Shown piece after piece: positions 11,875-20,032 of a stretch of 64,000 nt of DNA. Origin of the DNA: Sphingomonas faeni (GTDB lineage Bacteria > Pseudomonadota > Alphaproteobacteria > Sphingomonadales > Sphingomonadaceae). The position numbers and the translations under genes are program-made. The DNA is taken from contig NZ_JALPNF010000011.1 of NCBI RefSeq assembly GCF_023195535.1, positions 27,031-91,030 of the forward strand, given 5' to 3'. Numbering within the stretch: the stretch's first letter is position 1; every line of letters begins with the position of its first letter. The notes below the pieces were generated by a model. The model made no database searches. It saw only the letters and a list, made by a program, of their open reading frames with translations, and was not told the origin of the DNA.

Positions 11875-12507
11875 ATGTGCAATCGCGCCCGCATGCTCGG
11901 TGAACCCGAAACCCATTGGGAGTCTGCTGCGAAGATCTTCAGCGAGCGACCGCGCGACAACCGGTTCGATCCGCGCGAGCTTCGCCCCAAGAGCCGAAAT
12001 TATGTGGTGCGGGAACAGGACGGCGAGCGTGCTTGGGATGTGATGTCGTGGGACGTGCTGGGCGGAAAGGCTCCATGGCCGATGACCAACGTCCGTAACC
12101 TGGCCCTTCCACAGTGGCGCAAACTCGCGGAAAAGCCGGAAAACCGATGCCTCGTGCCGTTGACCGAATTCTGCGAATTCACGCCCGACAAGCATGACCT
12201 GGGTGACGGCAAACCGCCGCTCAAAGGCGAAATGTGGTTTAGTGTGGTCGATCAGCCCGTGTTCGCAGTCGCCGGGTTTTGGAAACATACTGCGGAAGGG
12301 AACGGGTTTACGATGGTCACGTGCGATCCCAACACGCTGGTGGCGCCGATCCACCCGAAAGCCATGATCACGATCCTTGATCCTGCCGACATCGATACCT
12401 GGCTGCGCGGAACCTACGACGATATCGTTGGTCTGCAGAAACCCTATGACCCTGCCAAGATGACCGTCCGGGGGCCTGTCTTCCCGACCCGCAGCAAGGA
12501 ACGGTAG
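11875..12507 (+). CDS. SRAP-domain protein (YedK/HMCES-like)
   Basis: A 210-residue SOS-response-associated peptidase. The catalytic Cys is residue 2 (MCNRAR), freed by removal of the start Met. The family uses it to crosslink abasic sites in single-stranded DNA and shield them. Later landmarks are the RCLVPLTEFCEF segment near residue 95-105, where most homologues have a Glu-containing GFYEW, and the HPKAM motif near residue 160, the usual His position. The substitution at the Tyr-Glu segment keeps the acidic residue. No LexA box was found nearby, so SOS control is not shown. Confidence 0.88.
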   Translation: MCNRARMLGEPETHWESAAKIFSERPRDNRFDPRELRPKSRNYVVREQDGERAWDVMSWDVLGGKAPWPMTNVRNLALPQWRKLAEKPENRCLVPLTEFCEFTPDKHDLGDGKPPLKGEMWFSVVDQPVFAVAGFWKHTAEGNGFTMVTCDPNTLVAPIHPKAMITILDPADIDTWLRGTYDDIVGLQKPYDPAKMTVRGPVFPTRSKER

Positions 12508-12599
12508 CAGTCGTCTTTCCTCGTCCTTCGAAGGCAACCGTGCCGAACGATCCATTGTGCTCGCTACGCGTTGTTCGACCGTAACAGGGAGCCAAGACG

Positions 12600-13091
12600 A
12601 TGACGCAGGATGACGAACGCTGGATGCGCGAAGCGATCGCGATCGCCCGGTCGAAGGGATCCGATCCCTCGACCTCGCCGCTTGGGTGCGTGATCGTCCT
12701 CGATGGCAAGGTTATCGCGGGCGAGCGCAACCAGACGAAGGAATTGCCGGATGCGACCGCGCATGCCGAGATGATGGCGATCCGACGGGCGTGTGAAAGC
12801 ACCGGGGAATTGGAACTGCGCGGTGCGACGCTATACTCCACGCTGCAGCCCTGCGGCATGTGCACGATGGCATCGGTCTGGTCGAAGGTCGGCCGCGTCG
12901 TTTACGGGGCGGGCCGTGATGATGTCCATGAGATGTATTTCGAAGCGCAGCACGTGGACACGCTCGCGTTCATCGGCGACGCCTACCGCGACGATATCGT
13001 CATTGAGGGAGGGTGCCTTCGCGACGACTGCGCCAAGCTCTATTATGGTCCGGACGCAGAGCTGCCAGTCGACGAGCAGGCAAATCTATAG
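12600..13091 (+). CDS. Cytidine/deoxycytidylate-type nucleoside deaminase
   Basis: The 163-residue protein has both zinc-site motifs of the deaminase superfamily: HAEMMAI near residue 57 (His ligand and catalytic Glu) and PCGMC near residue 85 (two Cys ligands). The arrangement is that of guanine, tRNA-adenosine or dCMP-type deaminases; overall shape and the C-terminal YRDDIVIEGG region resemble guanine deaminase-like proteins. Substrate cannot be fixed from sequence. A GGGAG ribosome site precedes the ATG. It is transcribed in the same direction as the SRAP gene, about 90 bases away. Confidence 0.85.
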   Translation: MTQDDERWMREAIAIARSKGSDPSTSPLGCVIVLDGKVIAGERNQTKELPDATAHAEMMAIRRACESTGELELRGATLYSTLQPCGMCTMASVWSKVGRVVYGAGRDDVHEMYFEAQHVDTLAFIGDAYRDDIVIEGGCLRDDCAKLYYGPDAELPVDEQANL

Positions 13092-13198
13092 CCAACTGCG
13101 GCTCCGCTAAACCGAACGAAACTTACCCTGGAGTCGGCGCGTTGCGGCGGTGCCGGAGCAGTTTGCTTCGCGGCTATCCGCTCAGCGAGGACACTATC

Positions 13199-13714
13199 AT
13201 GGGCCTGTTTTCCAAAGACATCGTGACGTTCGACGACCTGTTCCTGCATCAGCTGCAGGACGTTTATTACGCGGAAAACCAGATCACCAAGGCGTTGCCG
13301 AAGATGGTCGACAAGGCAACCGCGCCAGCCCTGAAGCAGGGTTTCGAAACCCATCTGCGTGAGACGGAAGGGCAGATCACGCGCCTCGAGAGCATCTTCG
13401 ACCTGCTCGGCGAGAAGGCAAAGGCAGTGACCTGCCCGGCGATCGACGGCATCATCAAGGAAGCCAACGAAGTCGCCGGCGAGATCGAGGACAAGGCGGT
13501 GCTCGACGCCGCGCTGATCGCGTCGGCACAGGCGGTCGAGCATTACGAGATCACGCGGTATGGTACGTTGATCGCCTGGGCGAACCAGCTCGGCCGCGCT
13601 GATATCGCGGCGATCCTGAAAGAGACGCTCGACGAGGAATATGCGACCGACGACAAGCTGACGGCGATGGCAACGTCGAGCGTGAACGCCAAGGCGGAAG
13701 CGGTCACCGCCTAA
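13199..13714 (+). CDS. YciE/YciF-like ferritin-fold stress protein (DUF892)
   Basis: The 171-residue product begins MGLFSKDIVTFDDLFLHQLQ and has the LHQLQDVYYAENQ signature of DUF892. This family has a ferritin-like four-helix bundle with conserved Glu and His residues (YYAE, ETEGQ, VEHYE) suited to a di-metal site. Members are induced by osmotic or general stress. The frame extends upstream, but this ATG follows GCGAGGAC and fits the family N-terminus. A strong hairpin terminator follows. Confidence 0.9.
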   Translation: MGLFSKDIVTFDDLFLHQLQDVYYAENQITKALPKMVDKATAPALKQGFETHLRETEGQITRLESIFDLLGEKAKAVTCPAIDGIIKEANEVAGEIEDKAVLDAALIASAQAVEHYEITRYGTLIAWANQLGRADIAAILKETLDEEYATDDKLTAMATSSVNAKAEAVTA

Positions 13715-13724
13715 GCGTTACGAT

Positions 13725-13755
13725 GTCGGGGGGCCGATGCCCCCCGACCTTTTCA
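13725..13755 (+). terminator. Rho-independent terminator after the YciE-like gene
   Basis: GTCGGGGGGC and GCCCCCCGAC form a perfect 10-bp stem around the loop CGAT, followed by CTTTT. It starts ten bases past the upstream stop codon and closes that transcription unit before the next small gene. Confidence 0.85.
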
Positions 13756-13778
13756 GCTTTTCATGAAAGGCACATTCG

Positions 13779-14045
13779 ATGGCCGATGATATCGCGTTCA
13801 CGCTTCCCGAAGCCTTGCGTGCGCAAAAGCACATGCGCGATGCGCTGGGCCTGGGCGAGGAGCGGTTCCCGGTGCCCGCCTTCATCAACATGGTAAGCGA
13901 CGAGATCGAGCAGTTGCGCGACGCCGGCAGGACCGATGGCGAAATCGCCGCGCTCGTCGAAGAATCGAGCGGTCATGCGCTCACCGAAGCGGATATCACG
14001 CGCTACTACACGCCAGCCGAAGACCGGCACTCCAACGAGCATTAA
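13779..14045 (+). CDS. Hypothetical protein
   Basis: An 88-residue acidic protein, MADDIAFTLPEALRAQKHM. The middle contains EIEQLRDAGRTDGEIAALV, a helix-rich stretch that looks like a small helical or HTH-like fold. I recall similar short proteins in sphingomonads, next to stress genes, but no named domain. ATGAAAGG upstream gives an acceptable ribosome site. It lies just past the terminator, so it needs its own promoter. Confidence 0.6.
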   Translation: MADDIAFTLPEALRAQKHMRDALGLGEERFPVPAFINMVSDEIEQLRDAGRTDGEIAALVEESSGHALTEADITRYYTPAEDRHSNEH

Positions 14046-14061
14046 TACCGCCTCTACCAGG

Positions 14062-15357
14062 TCAGCGGTTGCGCTCCTTGTCGGGGGCAGGGGGCACAGG
14101 TTTGCTATCCTGAGCGCGACTACCGACGCCCACGTCGAGCGTCGAACCGGTTCTGATACTGTCCGCGATACGCTGGCGCGCGGCTTCCCCTTGTGCGGTA
14201 ACGCTGCGCGCGCTGTCGCCGCGGTCCCGCGCTAACCGCATTGCCGCATCGACGATCGTCTGTGCGGGTGCGAGGCGCGGATCGGCAAGATTCTTCTCAG
14301 GCGCGTTCTTCAAGAACAAAGCGGCCAGTCGCTCTTGTCCGGGGGAATGGCCCTGCGGCAGGATCGGTCGTTCGAGCGAGCGTACCGCGCGCTGCAGTTG
14401 CGAGGGCTGCTGAGCGTTGATCTGGACGCCTAGCGCAGCGCCGATCTCGCGGACACGCTCGAGCGGCGTCTGCTTGGGACCAATGACTGCATCGACCTGC
14501 CGTATCCCGAGATAGGTCAAAAGGTGCGACTGATACACGGGGCCTTTGGGATGCCGGACATAGGCGAGCTCCGTGCGCGCATGCGCTATCGCTGCCGATG
14601 GCGCCTCTTCCCTGACAAGCGCATGCAGGCGATCGGCTGCCTGCTGGCGCGCGACGGGCAGGTAGCGTTCCAACTCTTCGCGCGCCTTGCTGAGGGTAAC
14701 GCGGTAGCGCTGCTCGGTGGGGGGCGCGCGCGTCGGCAGCATGGCGATACCGGCTGGCCCGATCCGCGCTTCGGGCGCTAGGTCACGGCGGATTGCGGCA
14801 GCGGCGAGAACCGCGGCCATTGCGCGGTGATCCCCTGTCAGGAAGCCGTGGCGCGACGCCTCCATCCATGCCGCCTTGTCGATCGAGGCGATCCGGATCG
14901 GGTGCCCCGCATCCCGCGCGATCTGTGCTGCGTGGTGCCGCATCGTCCGGCCGTTACCCTCTCGAAAAGGGTGGACGGCGTTGATCTCGTTGATGTGATT
15001 GCCCAGCCGGTCGAAAAACGTATCGCGGGTCAGTCCGCGAAAGTCAGTCTTCGCTGCCATGTCACGAAAGACGGCGTCGAGGCTGCTGGCGATATAGGGC
15101 GCGTGCGCAAAGCGTGCGCCACCCTTTGCGGTATCGACGCTGCGATCCTGGCCCGCCCAGTCGTAGACATCTTGGAACAGATGCTTGTGAAGCGCCCGAT
15201 AGCCATCGGGTGTTGCCGGAAAGGTAAGACGTGCCACCTCGATCCCCCGCACCGCGGTGAAGCGCTGTTCGGCCTTTTTCAAAGCTGCGTCGTCGGTGAT
15301 CCCCAGCGTGTTCCGGAGAATATCGGTGCCAGGATAGGTGTAGGGATCGTTCGCCAA
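14062..15357 (-). CDS. Fic-domain toxin (AMP transferase-like), VbhT/FicT type
   Basis: The 431-residue protein carries the full Fic motif HPFREGNGRTMR near residues 128-139. This is the active site that transfers AMP from ATP to a target hydroxyl. The N-terminal Fic domain covers about residues 1-190. The C-terminal half is helical and basic, and might be a BID-like or DNA/T4SS-contact region as in VbhT, although I see no clear BID signature. TTG is used as start, seven bases after the stop of the small upstream gene, which encodes the antitoxin. Together they form a class I Fic toxin-antitoxin module on the plasmid. Confidence 0.85.
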   Translation of the reverse strand: MANDPYTYPGTDILRNTLGITDDAALKKAEQRFTAVRGIEVARLTFPATPDGYRALHKHLFQDVYDWAGQDRSVDTAKGGARFAHAPYIASSLDAVFRDMAAKTDFRGLTRDTFFDRLGNHINEINAVHPFREGNGRTMRHHAAQIARDAGHPIRIASIDKAAWMEASRHGFLTGDHRAMAAVLAAAAIRRDLAPEARIGPAGIAMLPTRAPPTEQRYRVTLSKAREELERYLPVARQQAADRLHALVREEAPSAAIAHARTELAYVRHPKGPVYQSHLLTYLGIRQVDAVIGPKQTPLERVREIGAALGVQINAQQPSQLQRAVRSLERPILPQGHSPGQERLAALFLKNAPEKNLADPRLAPAQTIVDAAMRLARDRGDSARSVTAQGEAARQRIADSIRTGSTLDVGVGSRAQDSKPVPPAPDKERNR

Positions 15358-15361
15358 AGGA

Positions 15362-15622
15362 TCAGGCGGCGAGCTGATTTGCCCCCGGCTGGTAAAGGCC
15401 GTGGATCAGCGTTACCATCATCGCGGGTGACACGCCTTCGTCGAGCATCATCGCAAACATCGCGTCGTCCTCGGCGTCGAGGGCCATGTCCTCGATCGCA
15501 AGGTTCGCGCGCGATTCCGCAAAATCCTCGCGCCATAGCGCGACCTGCTCCGGCGTGCCGGGCTCGAAGTCCATCGAACGGATGCGCGCGCGCAGTGTAT
15601 CGAGATCGATAGTAGCCATCAT
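15362..15622 (-). CDS. VbhA/FicA-like antitoxin
   Basis: An 86-residue acidic protein directly upstream of the Fic gene. The central SRANLAIEDMALDAEDD region aligns with the inhibitory helix of VbhA-type antitoxins, whose motif is [S/T]xxxE[G/N]. In this protein the motif reads NLAIED. The inhibitory Glu is present, but Asn replaces Ser/Thr and Asp replaces Gly/Asn. The C-terminal DEGVSPAMMVTLIHGLY matches the family's tail. ATG at this position follows AAGGAAAGGA; longer upstream frames lack similarity. Confidence 0.78.
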   Translation of the reverse strand: MMATIDLDTLRARIRSMDFEPGTPEQVALWREDFAESRANLAIEDMALDAEDDAMFAMMLDEGVSPAMMVTLIHGLYQPGANQLAA

Positions 15623-15749
15623 GTCATCCTTTCCTTGTGCGATCCTACGCTCTTGCGCGCGAATTCTCAACAAAATCGCTGTGCCATACATGCCGCTAAC
15701 GAAAGCCCACCCCGCACATTCTCGGCGCGGGGCAGACGACACAGATCCT

Positions 15750-16136
15750 TCAATATTCGCTCGCCAGCATGATCGTCAGCACCCGCTTCGTAACCTGTGG
15801 ATCCCACGGTGCCTCGCTGCCGAACATGAGGTCCATGTCGTAGCAATCGACCTTCCAGAACACGGTCTCTATTATGGTGCGCGCATCGCTCGGGCGGTCT
15901 TGGGTCCATACGCCTGAGGCAAGGCGATAGACCGCACCGAAATCGTGCTCGCCGTAAGGATCATTGTCGCCGTCGAATTTCGAGAACCGCACGATCACTG
16001 TTAGCGCGGCTAGGCGATCGGTTTCGGCAAGTGACTGAAATCCTGTGGTGATGTTGGCGATCAAAGCCAGTCCGGGGTGGTTTCGCGCTGCGTCGTTGAG
16101 GCGACGAATGGTGTCGAGATGTTCGAAAGTCTGCAT
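15750..16136 (-). CDS. DUF3768 family protein
   Basis: A 128-residue protein starting MQTFEHLDTIRRLNDAARN. Features are a LNDxxR start, the TTGFQSL segment and FSKFDGDNDPYGEHDFG, all typical of DUF3768, often carried on alphaproteobacterial plasmids and integrative elements. The conserved DxxNDPYGEHDFG looks like an acidic, possibly metal-binding loop. Its function is unknown. AGGAGAC precedes this ATG, which rules out the long GC-rich upstream extension. Confidence 0.8.
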   Translation of the reverse strand: MQTFEHLDTIRRLNDAARNHPGLALIANITTGFQSLAETDRLAALTVIVRFSKFDGDNDPYGEHDFGAVYRLASGVWTQDRPSDARTIIETVFWKVDCYDMDLMFGSEAPWDPQVTKRVLTIMLASEY

Positions 16137-16765
16137 GACTGTCTCCTGTCGGGCATGGGCCGCAAGGCCACTCGGCCTCACGGCCCTGCCTTCGTGGCGA
16201 ACAGCCGGGGGCGAGGGGGCAGCGGGAATCGTCGGGGGTGGTGCGGGCGCAGGCAGGCGCAGCCGAACGAGCCACGGCCCGGACGATTGCCGTTGCGGGG
16301 AGAGGGGGCGGCGCGCCCCTTTCCCCGACATTCGCCGGGGATGTCATCGGCACCGCCGATGCCTGCTGGCGGGCGTCTACGCCCGCCACACGCGAGGATC
16401 GTGACCCGGATGGGCCGAGACACCGGCACGGTGGCTTGGTCGGCGCGCTTGCGCCGATAGAGCCGTGCCCGGCAGGGTCGCGCCCGACCGCCTACCGGCA
16501 TGGATCGTCGTTTAAGGACTGGATTCCATGAGAGAGACGGGAATGCCGGTTACATTCCCGCCGACCAATTACGCCAGACGATAAGCCGCATAGCCGGAGC
16601 GTGATCGAGATCTACCCGTCGCAGGATCCCTTATACGCGCGTTGATCGCGCGCGCCTGGCCGTCGATCTTTGCGACGACGCTGGTGATCTAGAGGCGGTA
16701 GCCAAGCCATACGCCATGGCCCGTCGGGCATTCGCACGGATTGCATCGCGATAGGCAGGGTAAGG
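16137..16765. other. GC-rich intergenic region with a perfect hairpin
   Basis: No supported gene in about 630 bases; open frames here are low-complexity, Arg/Pro-rich shadows. At 16367-16388 TGGCGGGCG and CGCCCGCCA form a 9-bp perfect stem with a 4-base loop, not followed by a T run, so it is not a standard terminator. The region separates DUF3768 from the Abi gene and holds the DUF3768 promoter. Confidence 0.45.
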
Positions 16766-17725
16766 TCAGCGCCAGATCGCTTCTGTATCCCAGCCGGGCA
16801 GAAAACCGCCCTGGGCAGATGTTGCGAATGGCATGACGGGGAAGGTGAGCCAGTGCGCTTTCATCCGGTCGCTCCAACTGGTGCCCATATGAATTTGTTT
16901 GACGAGATAACTGGTTACAGCCGCTGCGCCATAGACGCGACTGCGACGTACGACCTCGGATCCGATATGAACCATTTGCGGTGCCTCGAACGACTTGGGC
17001 ACCCGCGGCTGACTGACGATACCGGTATTCCACAGACGGGCATGATGGGCACTGATGTTGCGCACGAACGCGAGCGTCTTGATCCAGCTCACCAGCGTAT
17101 CGGGCAGCAGGCCGTAACGTTTGGCAATGGCAAACCGATCGTTGGGGTGCGCCATTTCGAGCAGCCAGGACAGTGTTCCGAAATCCCAGGCTTCCACCGC
17201 CATCCAGATCGGCACAGGCGAGCTGTAGGTGCGGCGGAACGCGTTCACCCAGTCGTCCTTGACCCGGTCGACCGCCTCGTCGGCTTTAGAAAGCCAAATC
17301 TGGTGGCGGGTGGTTCCCTTGAAGGCTGCGTTCGCGCGGTTGGCGTCGAGAAAGGCGGACGATCGATGCGCCCACGGATCGCGCTTGCCGAGCGCATGCG
17401 CAAGATCGACGCGTAGCGCGACTTCGATCCGTTCGATCGCATCGAGGAAGAGGAGGCGAAGCCGCTTGTCGAAGAGGTAGAGATCGACGGCGTGACGAAA
17501 CTCGGCGTTTGGCCGGAACAGGTCGCTGCGGATCGTGCGCGTTGCGTCGCCAGTGTCGGGGACGAACTGCTGAAAGGGCTGCCAGTAGGGCGTCAGTCGG
17601 CCATAGCCGATGCGCTGGAGATGCTCGGTCGCCTTGGCCGTATCACTGACGCCCAGACCGCGCTGCATAAGGAGAGCTAGCTGGTCTGCAAAGCTGAGAT
17701 GAGGTTTGGTGTAGGGCGGAAGCAT
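16766..17725 (-). CDS. Abi_2 (AbiD/AbiF-like) HEPN abortive-infection protein
   Basis: A 319-residue protein that opens MLPPYTKPHLSFADQLALL, the classic Abi_2 N-terminus. Near residues 221-230 it has RNISAHHARLWN, an Rx4H HEPN motif with Asn at the favoured second position. HEPN nucleases of this class act as RNases that stop phage growth by harming the host cell. An earlier in-frame ATG would add 20 residues but lacks a ribosome site and family match. It stands close to a Fic module and ArdC. The call is firm for the family; anti-phage activity is inferred. Confidence 0.85.
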   Translation of the reverse strand: MLPPYTKPHLSFADQLALLMQRGLGVSDTAKATEHLQRIGYGRLTPYWQPFQQFVPDTGDATRTIRSDLFRPNAEFRHAVDLYLFDKRLRLLFLDAIERIEVALRVDLAHALGKRDPWAHRSSAFLDANRANAAFKGTTRHQIWLSKADEAVDRVKDDWVNAFRRTYSSPVPIWMAVEAWDFGTLSWLLEMAHPNDRFAIAKRYGLLPDTLVSWIKTLAFVRNISAHHARLWNTGIVSQPRVPKSFEAPQMVHIGSEVVRRSRVYGAAAVTSYLVKQIHMGTSWSDRMKAHWLTFPVMPFATSAQGGFLPGWDTEAIWR

Positions 17726-18018
17726 TCGGCCCTGATATGAAGAAGGCCGCCCCTTGATGCCAGCGGCAACAGCGGGGACGGCCATGTTGCAATCGATATA
17801 TGCGCCTACGCATGAGGATTCAATGAAAAGCTGAAAAGGCCTGAACCTTGAGTTTCTGCCTCTTGGCCGCGATCCGGTGCAGGCGGATCCCGGCGCCGAA
17901 GGCGACGGCGCCGGTCACGTGAGAGACAGGCGTGCGGCCCGCCCGAAATGGACGGCAAATCCCATCAGAAGTGCGGTACCGGCTCTCGGTCTTGGGTCGA
18001 CCGAAAGCCGGCAGGCGA

Positions 18019-18951
18019 TTACGCGGCGTCGTCCAAGGCCTGCCCATTCTCGGCACCCATCCGGCTCAACAGCCAATCGGCTGCGGCCTGGGCTTGGGTG
18101 GCAGCGGTAAAGATGCAGCGCTTGTCGTTGCGAAGGGCCGATAACCAGCTTGCCAGATAAGCGGCATGGTCCTCACGGTCGTGAAGCTTGATACCGATCG
18201 CGCCGCTTACAAAGGCTGCCCCCAGTTCGGCTACCAGTTCCTCGCGGGCATAATCCTCGCGCTTTTTGAATATCAAAGTGGGACGGGCGAGCCGGTCGAT
18301 ATGGCCCGTTGCGTGGCAAAACTCGTGCGCCAGGGTCGAGTAATAATCGTCGCTGGTGTTGAAGTCGGTATAGTCCGGCATGACGACGTGATCGCTGCTC
18401 GGCTGATAATAGGGTTGCGAACCGTGATGCTTGAGCGTGACGGGGACGCGACCAAAGAGCGTGTCCAATTCGGCGTCCCGTTCGTCGGGATTGGTGGCGG
18501 TGATGATGGCCGCAGGCGCTGGATATTTCGTCTCGATGCCGTCGATCTGCTCGGCGTTGAAGACCGTGTAGCGCTTGAGGAACGCGACCTGCTTTTTACC
18601 GTCCTCGCCCTGCTCTCGCCCCTGATCGGCCTTCTCATCGCGAACCTCGATCTTGTTGGCATAGACCACGATTGAACCCTTCTCGCCCTTGCGGACGCAA
18701 CCGCCGAGCGCGAGCGCTTGTTTAAAGGTCAGCCAATGCGGGGAGGCATAACCCTTCGTCATCGCTGCAACCCAAAGAGACAGGACGTTGATGCCGCGAT
18801 AGGGAACGCCCGTCGAGCGCAGCGGGATATTCGGCGTGGGGGCACCGTTCCACGATTTAGACCAAGGCCGGGTACCAGCCTCGATCATGGTGATCATCTG
18901 ATCGGTGATTTCCTGATAGATGTCGGCGCGGTTGTCAGTGATCCGTCCCAT
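18019..18951 (-). CDS. ardC: ArdC-like antirestriction protein with zincin peptidase motif
   Basis: The 310-residue protein begins with an ArdC single-stranded DNA-binding domain (YQEITDQMITMIEAGTRPW and the GVPYRGINVLSLW core). It continues into a zincin-like domain with HEFCHATGH near residue 207, an HExxHxxGH zinc-binding motif. ArdC proteins shield incoming plasmid DNA from restriction during conjugation. This fits its place between defence genes and the transfer region. The middle holds a Lys/Glu-rich insert (GREQGEDGKKQ). It is on the minus strand with an ATG start. Confidence 0.9.
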   Translation of the reverse strand: MGRITDNRADIYQEITDQMITMIEAGTRPWSKSWNGAPTPNIPLRSTGVPYRGINVLSLWVAAMTKGYASPHWLTFKQALALGGCVRKGEKGSIVVYANKIEVRDEKADQGREQGEDGKKQVAFLKRYTVFNAEQIDGIETKYPAPAAIITATNPDERDAELDTLFGRVPVTLKHHGSQPYYQPSSDHVVMPDYTDFNTSDDYYSTLAHEFCHATGHIDRLARPTLIFKKREDYAREELVAELGAAFVSGAIGIKLHDREDHAAYLASWLSALRNDKRCIFTAATQAQAAADWLLSRMGAENGQALDDAA

Positions 18952-19432
18952 GGTATTTTTCCTTTCCTTTGAGGCAGTAAGCCGGTCGCAACAGCAACTG
19001 GCTCTGCCTTTCCGGCGAGGAACGGGATGGAGAGGGAGGGCGAGAATCTGACCACTGGCGCGGGCGAGCCGCCTTAGTGCGGCCGACGTCTACAAGGCGT
19101 CGGGTGCCGCGCTTGGCGGATTACTCGGGTGGTCTGATTGTCGTTCGGGAACGAAAGGGCAGCCGCCCTTGGTGTTCCCCCGGCGTCGATCGGCCTCCGG
19201 GGGAGGGCATCGGCGCCAACAGGTCCATGTCGCGCTCAGGGCGCGGCTGCAGGTGTGCCACGTGGCACACCCTCGATCCGTGTGTTCGCACACCGTAAGA
19301 ACAAGGTCTGCCCGTGGGCAAAGTCATTCTCAGCCTAGTCGATCGTCACCCGCATGGGCGGAAAACCCCTGGGGGTTCCGCGGAGCGGCGCGTCAGCGGT
19401 GCGACGTAGAGCGCGTGCCGAAGGCAGGCCCG
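18952..19432. other. Intergenic region containing parS-like site 2
   Basis: About 480 bases between the nuclease-primase operon's end and the ardC promoter. No gene is supported. The left end is the ardC upstream region, with a purine-rich AAAGGAAAAA ribosome site. The only clear element is the second parS-like palindrome. Confidence 0.45.
19252..19271. promoter_or_regulatory. parS-like palindrome, site 2 of 6
   Basis: GGTGTGCCACGTGGCACACC, a 20-bp perfect palindrome with the same TGTGCCACGTGGCACA core as the other five sites. It lies about 300 bases upstream of ardC (minus strand) and downstream of the nuclease gene, so it sits at an operon boundary. Confidence 0.75.
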
Positions 19433-20032
19433 CTATTTCTTAATCGTCTCGACCGCACATCCATCTGGCACGCTCGCCCGCTCGATCGCGAGCTGCCGCA
19501 TTCCTTCGTAATCGACGCCCCACAGACCAGCACGCTTGGCTGCGGCTTGTCTCATCAGGTCGACATAGGCACCGCCGGAAAATATTCGGTAGTCCACCGC
19601 ATAGCCTTGCGCGACCATCGATGCTCCGACGCTGGCTTTGTTCGCGGGGAAACGGCACGACAGGTTTAATCGGCCATAGCTCTTTGGATCGGTCCGGCAC
19701 TGGTTCTCATGCCGCAGCGCATAATCGAACATCGAGGCCGAGCAGTCCAACCCTCCGTCCCGCGCCGACAAACGCTGCAACGCATCGGCTGCAATTGCCC
19801 TGAGCTGTGGACGGTCATCATCCGGCGCATCGATACCGACAATCCGGACCCGCCCATTGGTAAACTCGACCGTATCGCCATCGACGATCCGCGGTGCAGG
19901 AGAGGTCAGACGGGTCCTGGTCGCTTCGGCAAGCTGCTCTTTGTTGTGTGATATCGAGTAGACCGCGACGATAACGAACGTCACGCCCATCATCCATTTC
20001 TGATGCCGGGGTACGCCGGGAAACAGCTTCAT
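19433..20032 (-). CDS. Thermonuclease-family (SNase-like) protein
   Basis: The 199-residue product has an N-terminal hydrophobic segment (MMGVTFVIVAVYSIS, about residues 14-28), likely a signal anchor. An SNase domain follows, with DGDTVEF and RIVGIDAPD near residues 55-75. Later GASMVAQGYAVDY and AGLWG match the conserved end. Staphylococcal-type nucleases cleave single- and double-stranded DNA. Its location outside or at the membrane would suit DNA processing during transfer, which is inference. Its ATG overlaps the stop of the primase-like gene upstream (ATGA). The longer upstream frame is an artefact overlapping that gene. Confidence 0.85.
   Translation of the reverse strand: MKLFPGVPRHQKWMMGVTFVIVAVYSISHNKEQLAEATRTRLTSPAPRIVDGDTVEFTNGRVRIVGIDAPDDDRPQLRAIAADALQRLSARDGGLDCSASMFDYALRHENQCRTDPKSYGRLNLSCRFPANKASVGASMVAQGYAVDYRIFSGGAYVDLMRQAAAKRAGLWGVDYEGMRQLAIERASVPDGCAVETIKK

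Noticed and set aside
16367..16388. Perfect 9-bp hairpin as a terminator or origin
   Set aside because: No T run follows, and no neighbouring replication or recombination gene supports a special role; left as an unexplained hairpin.
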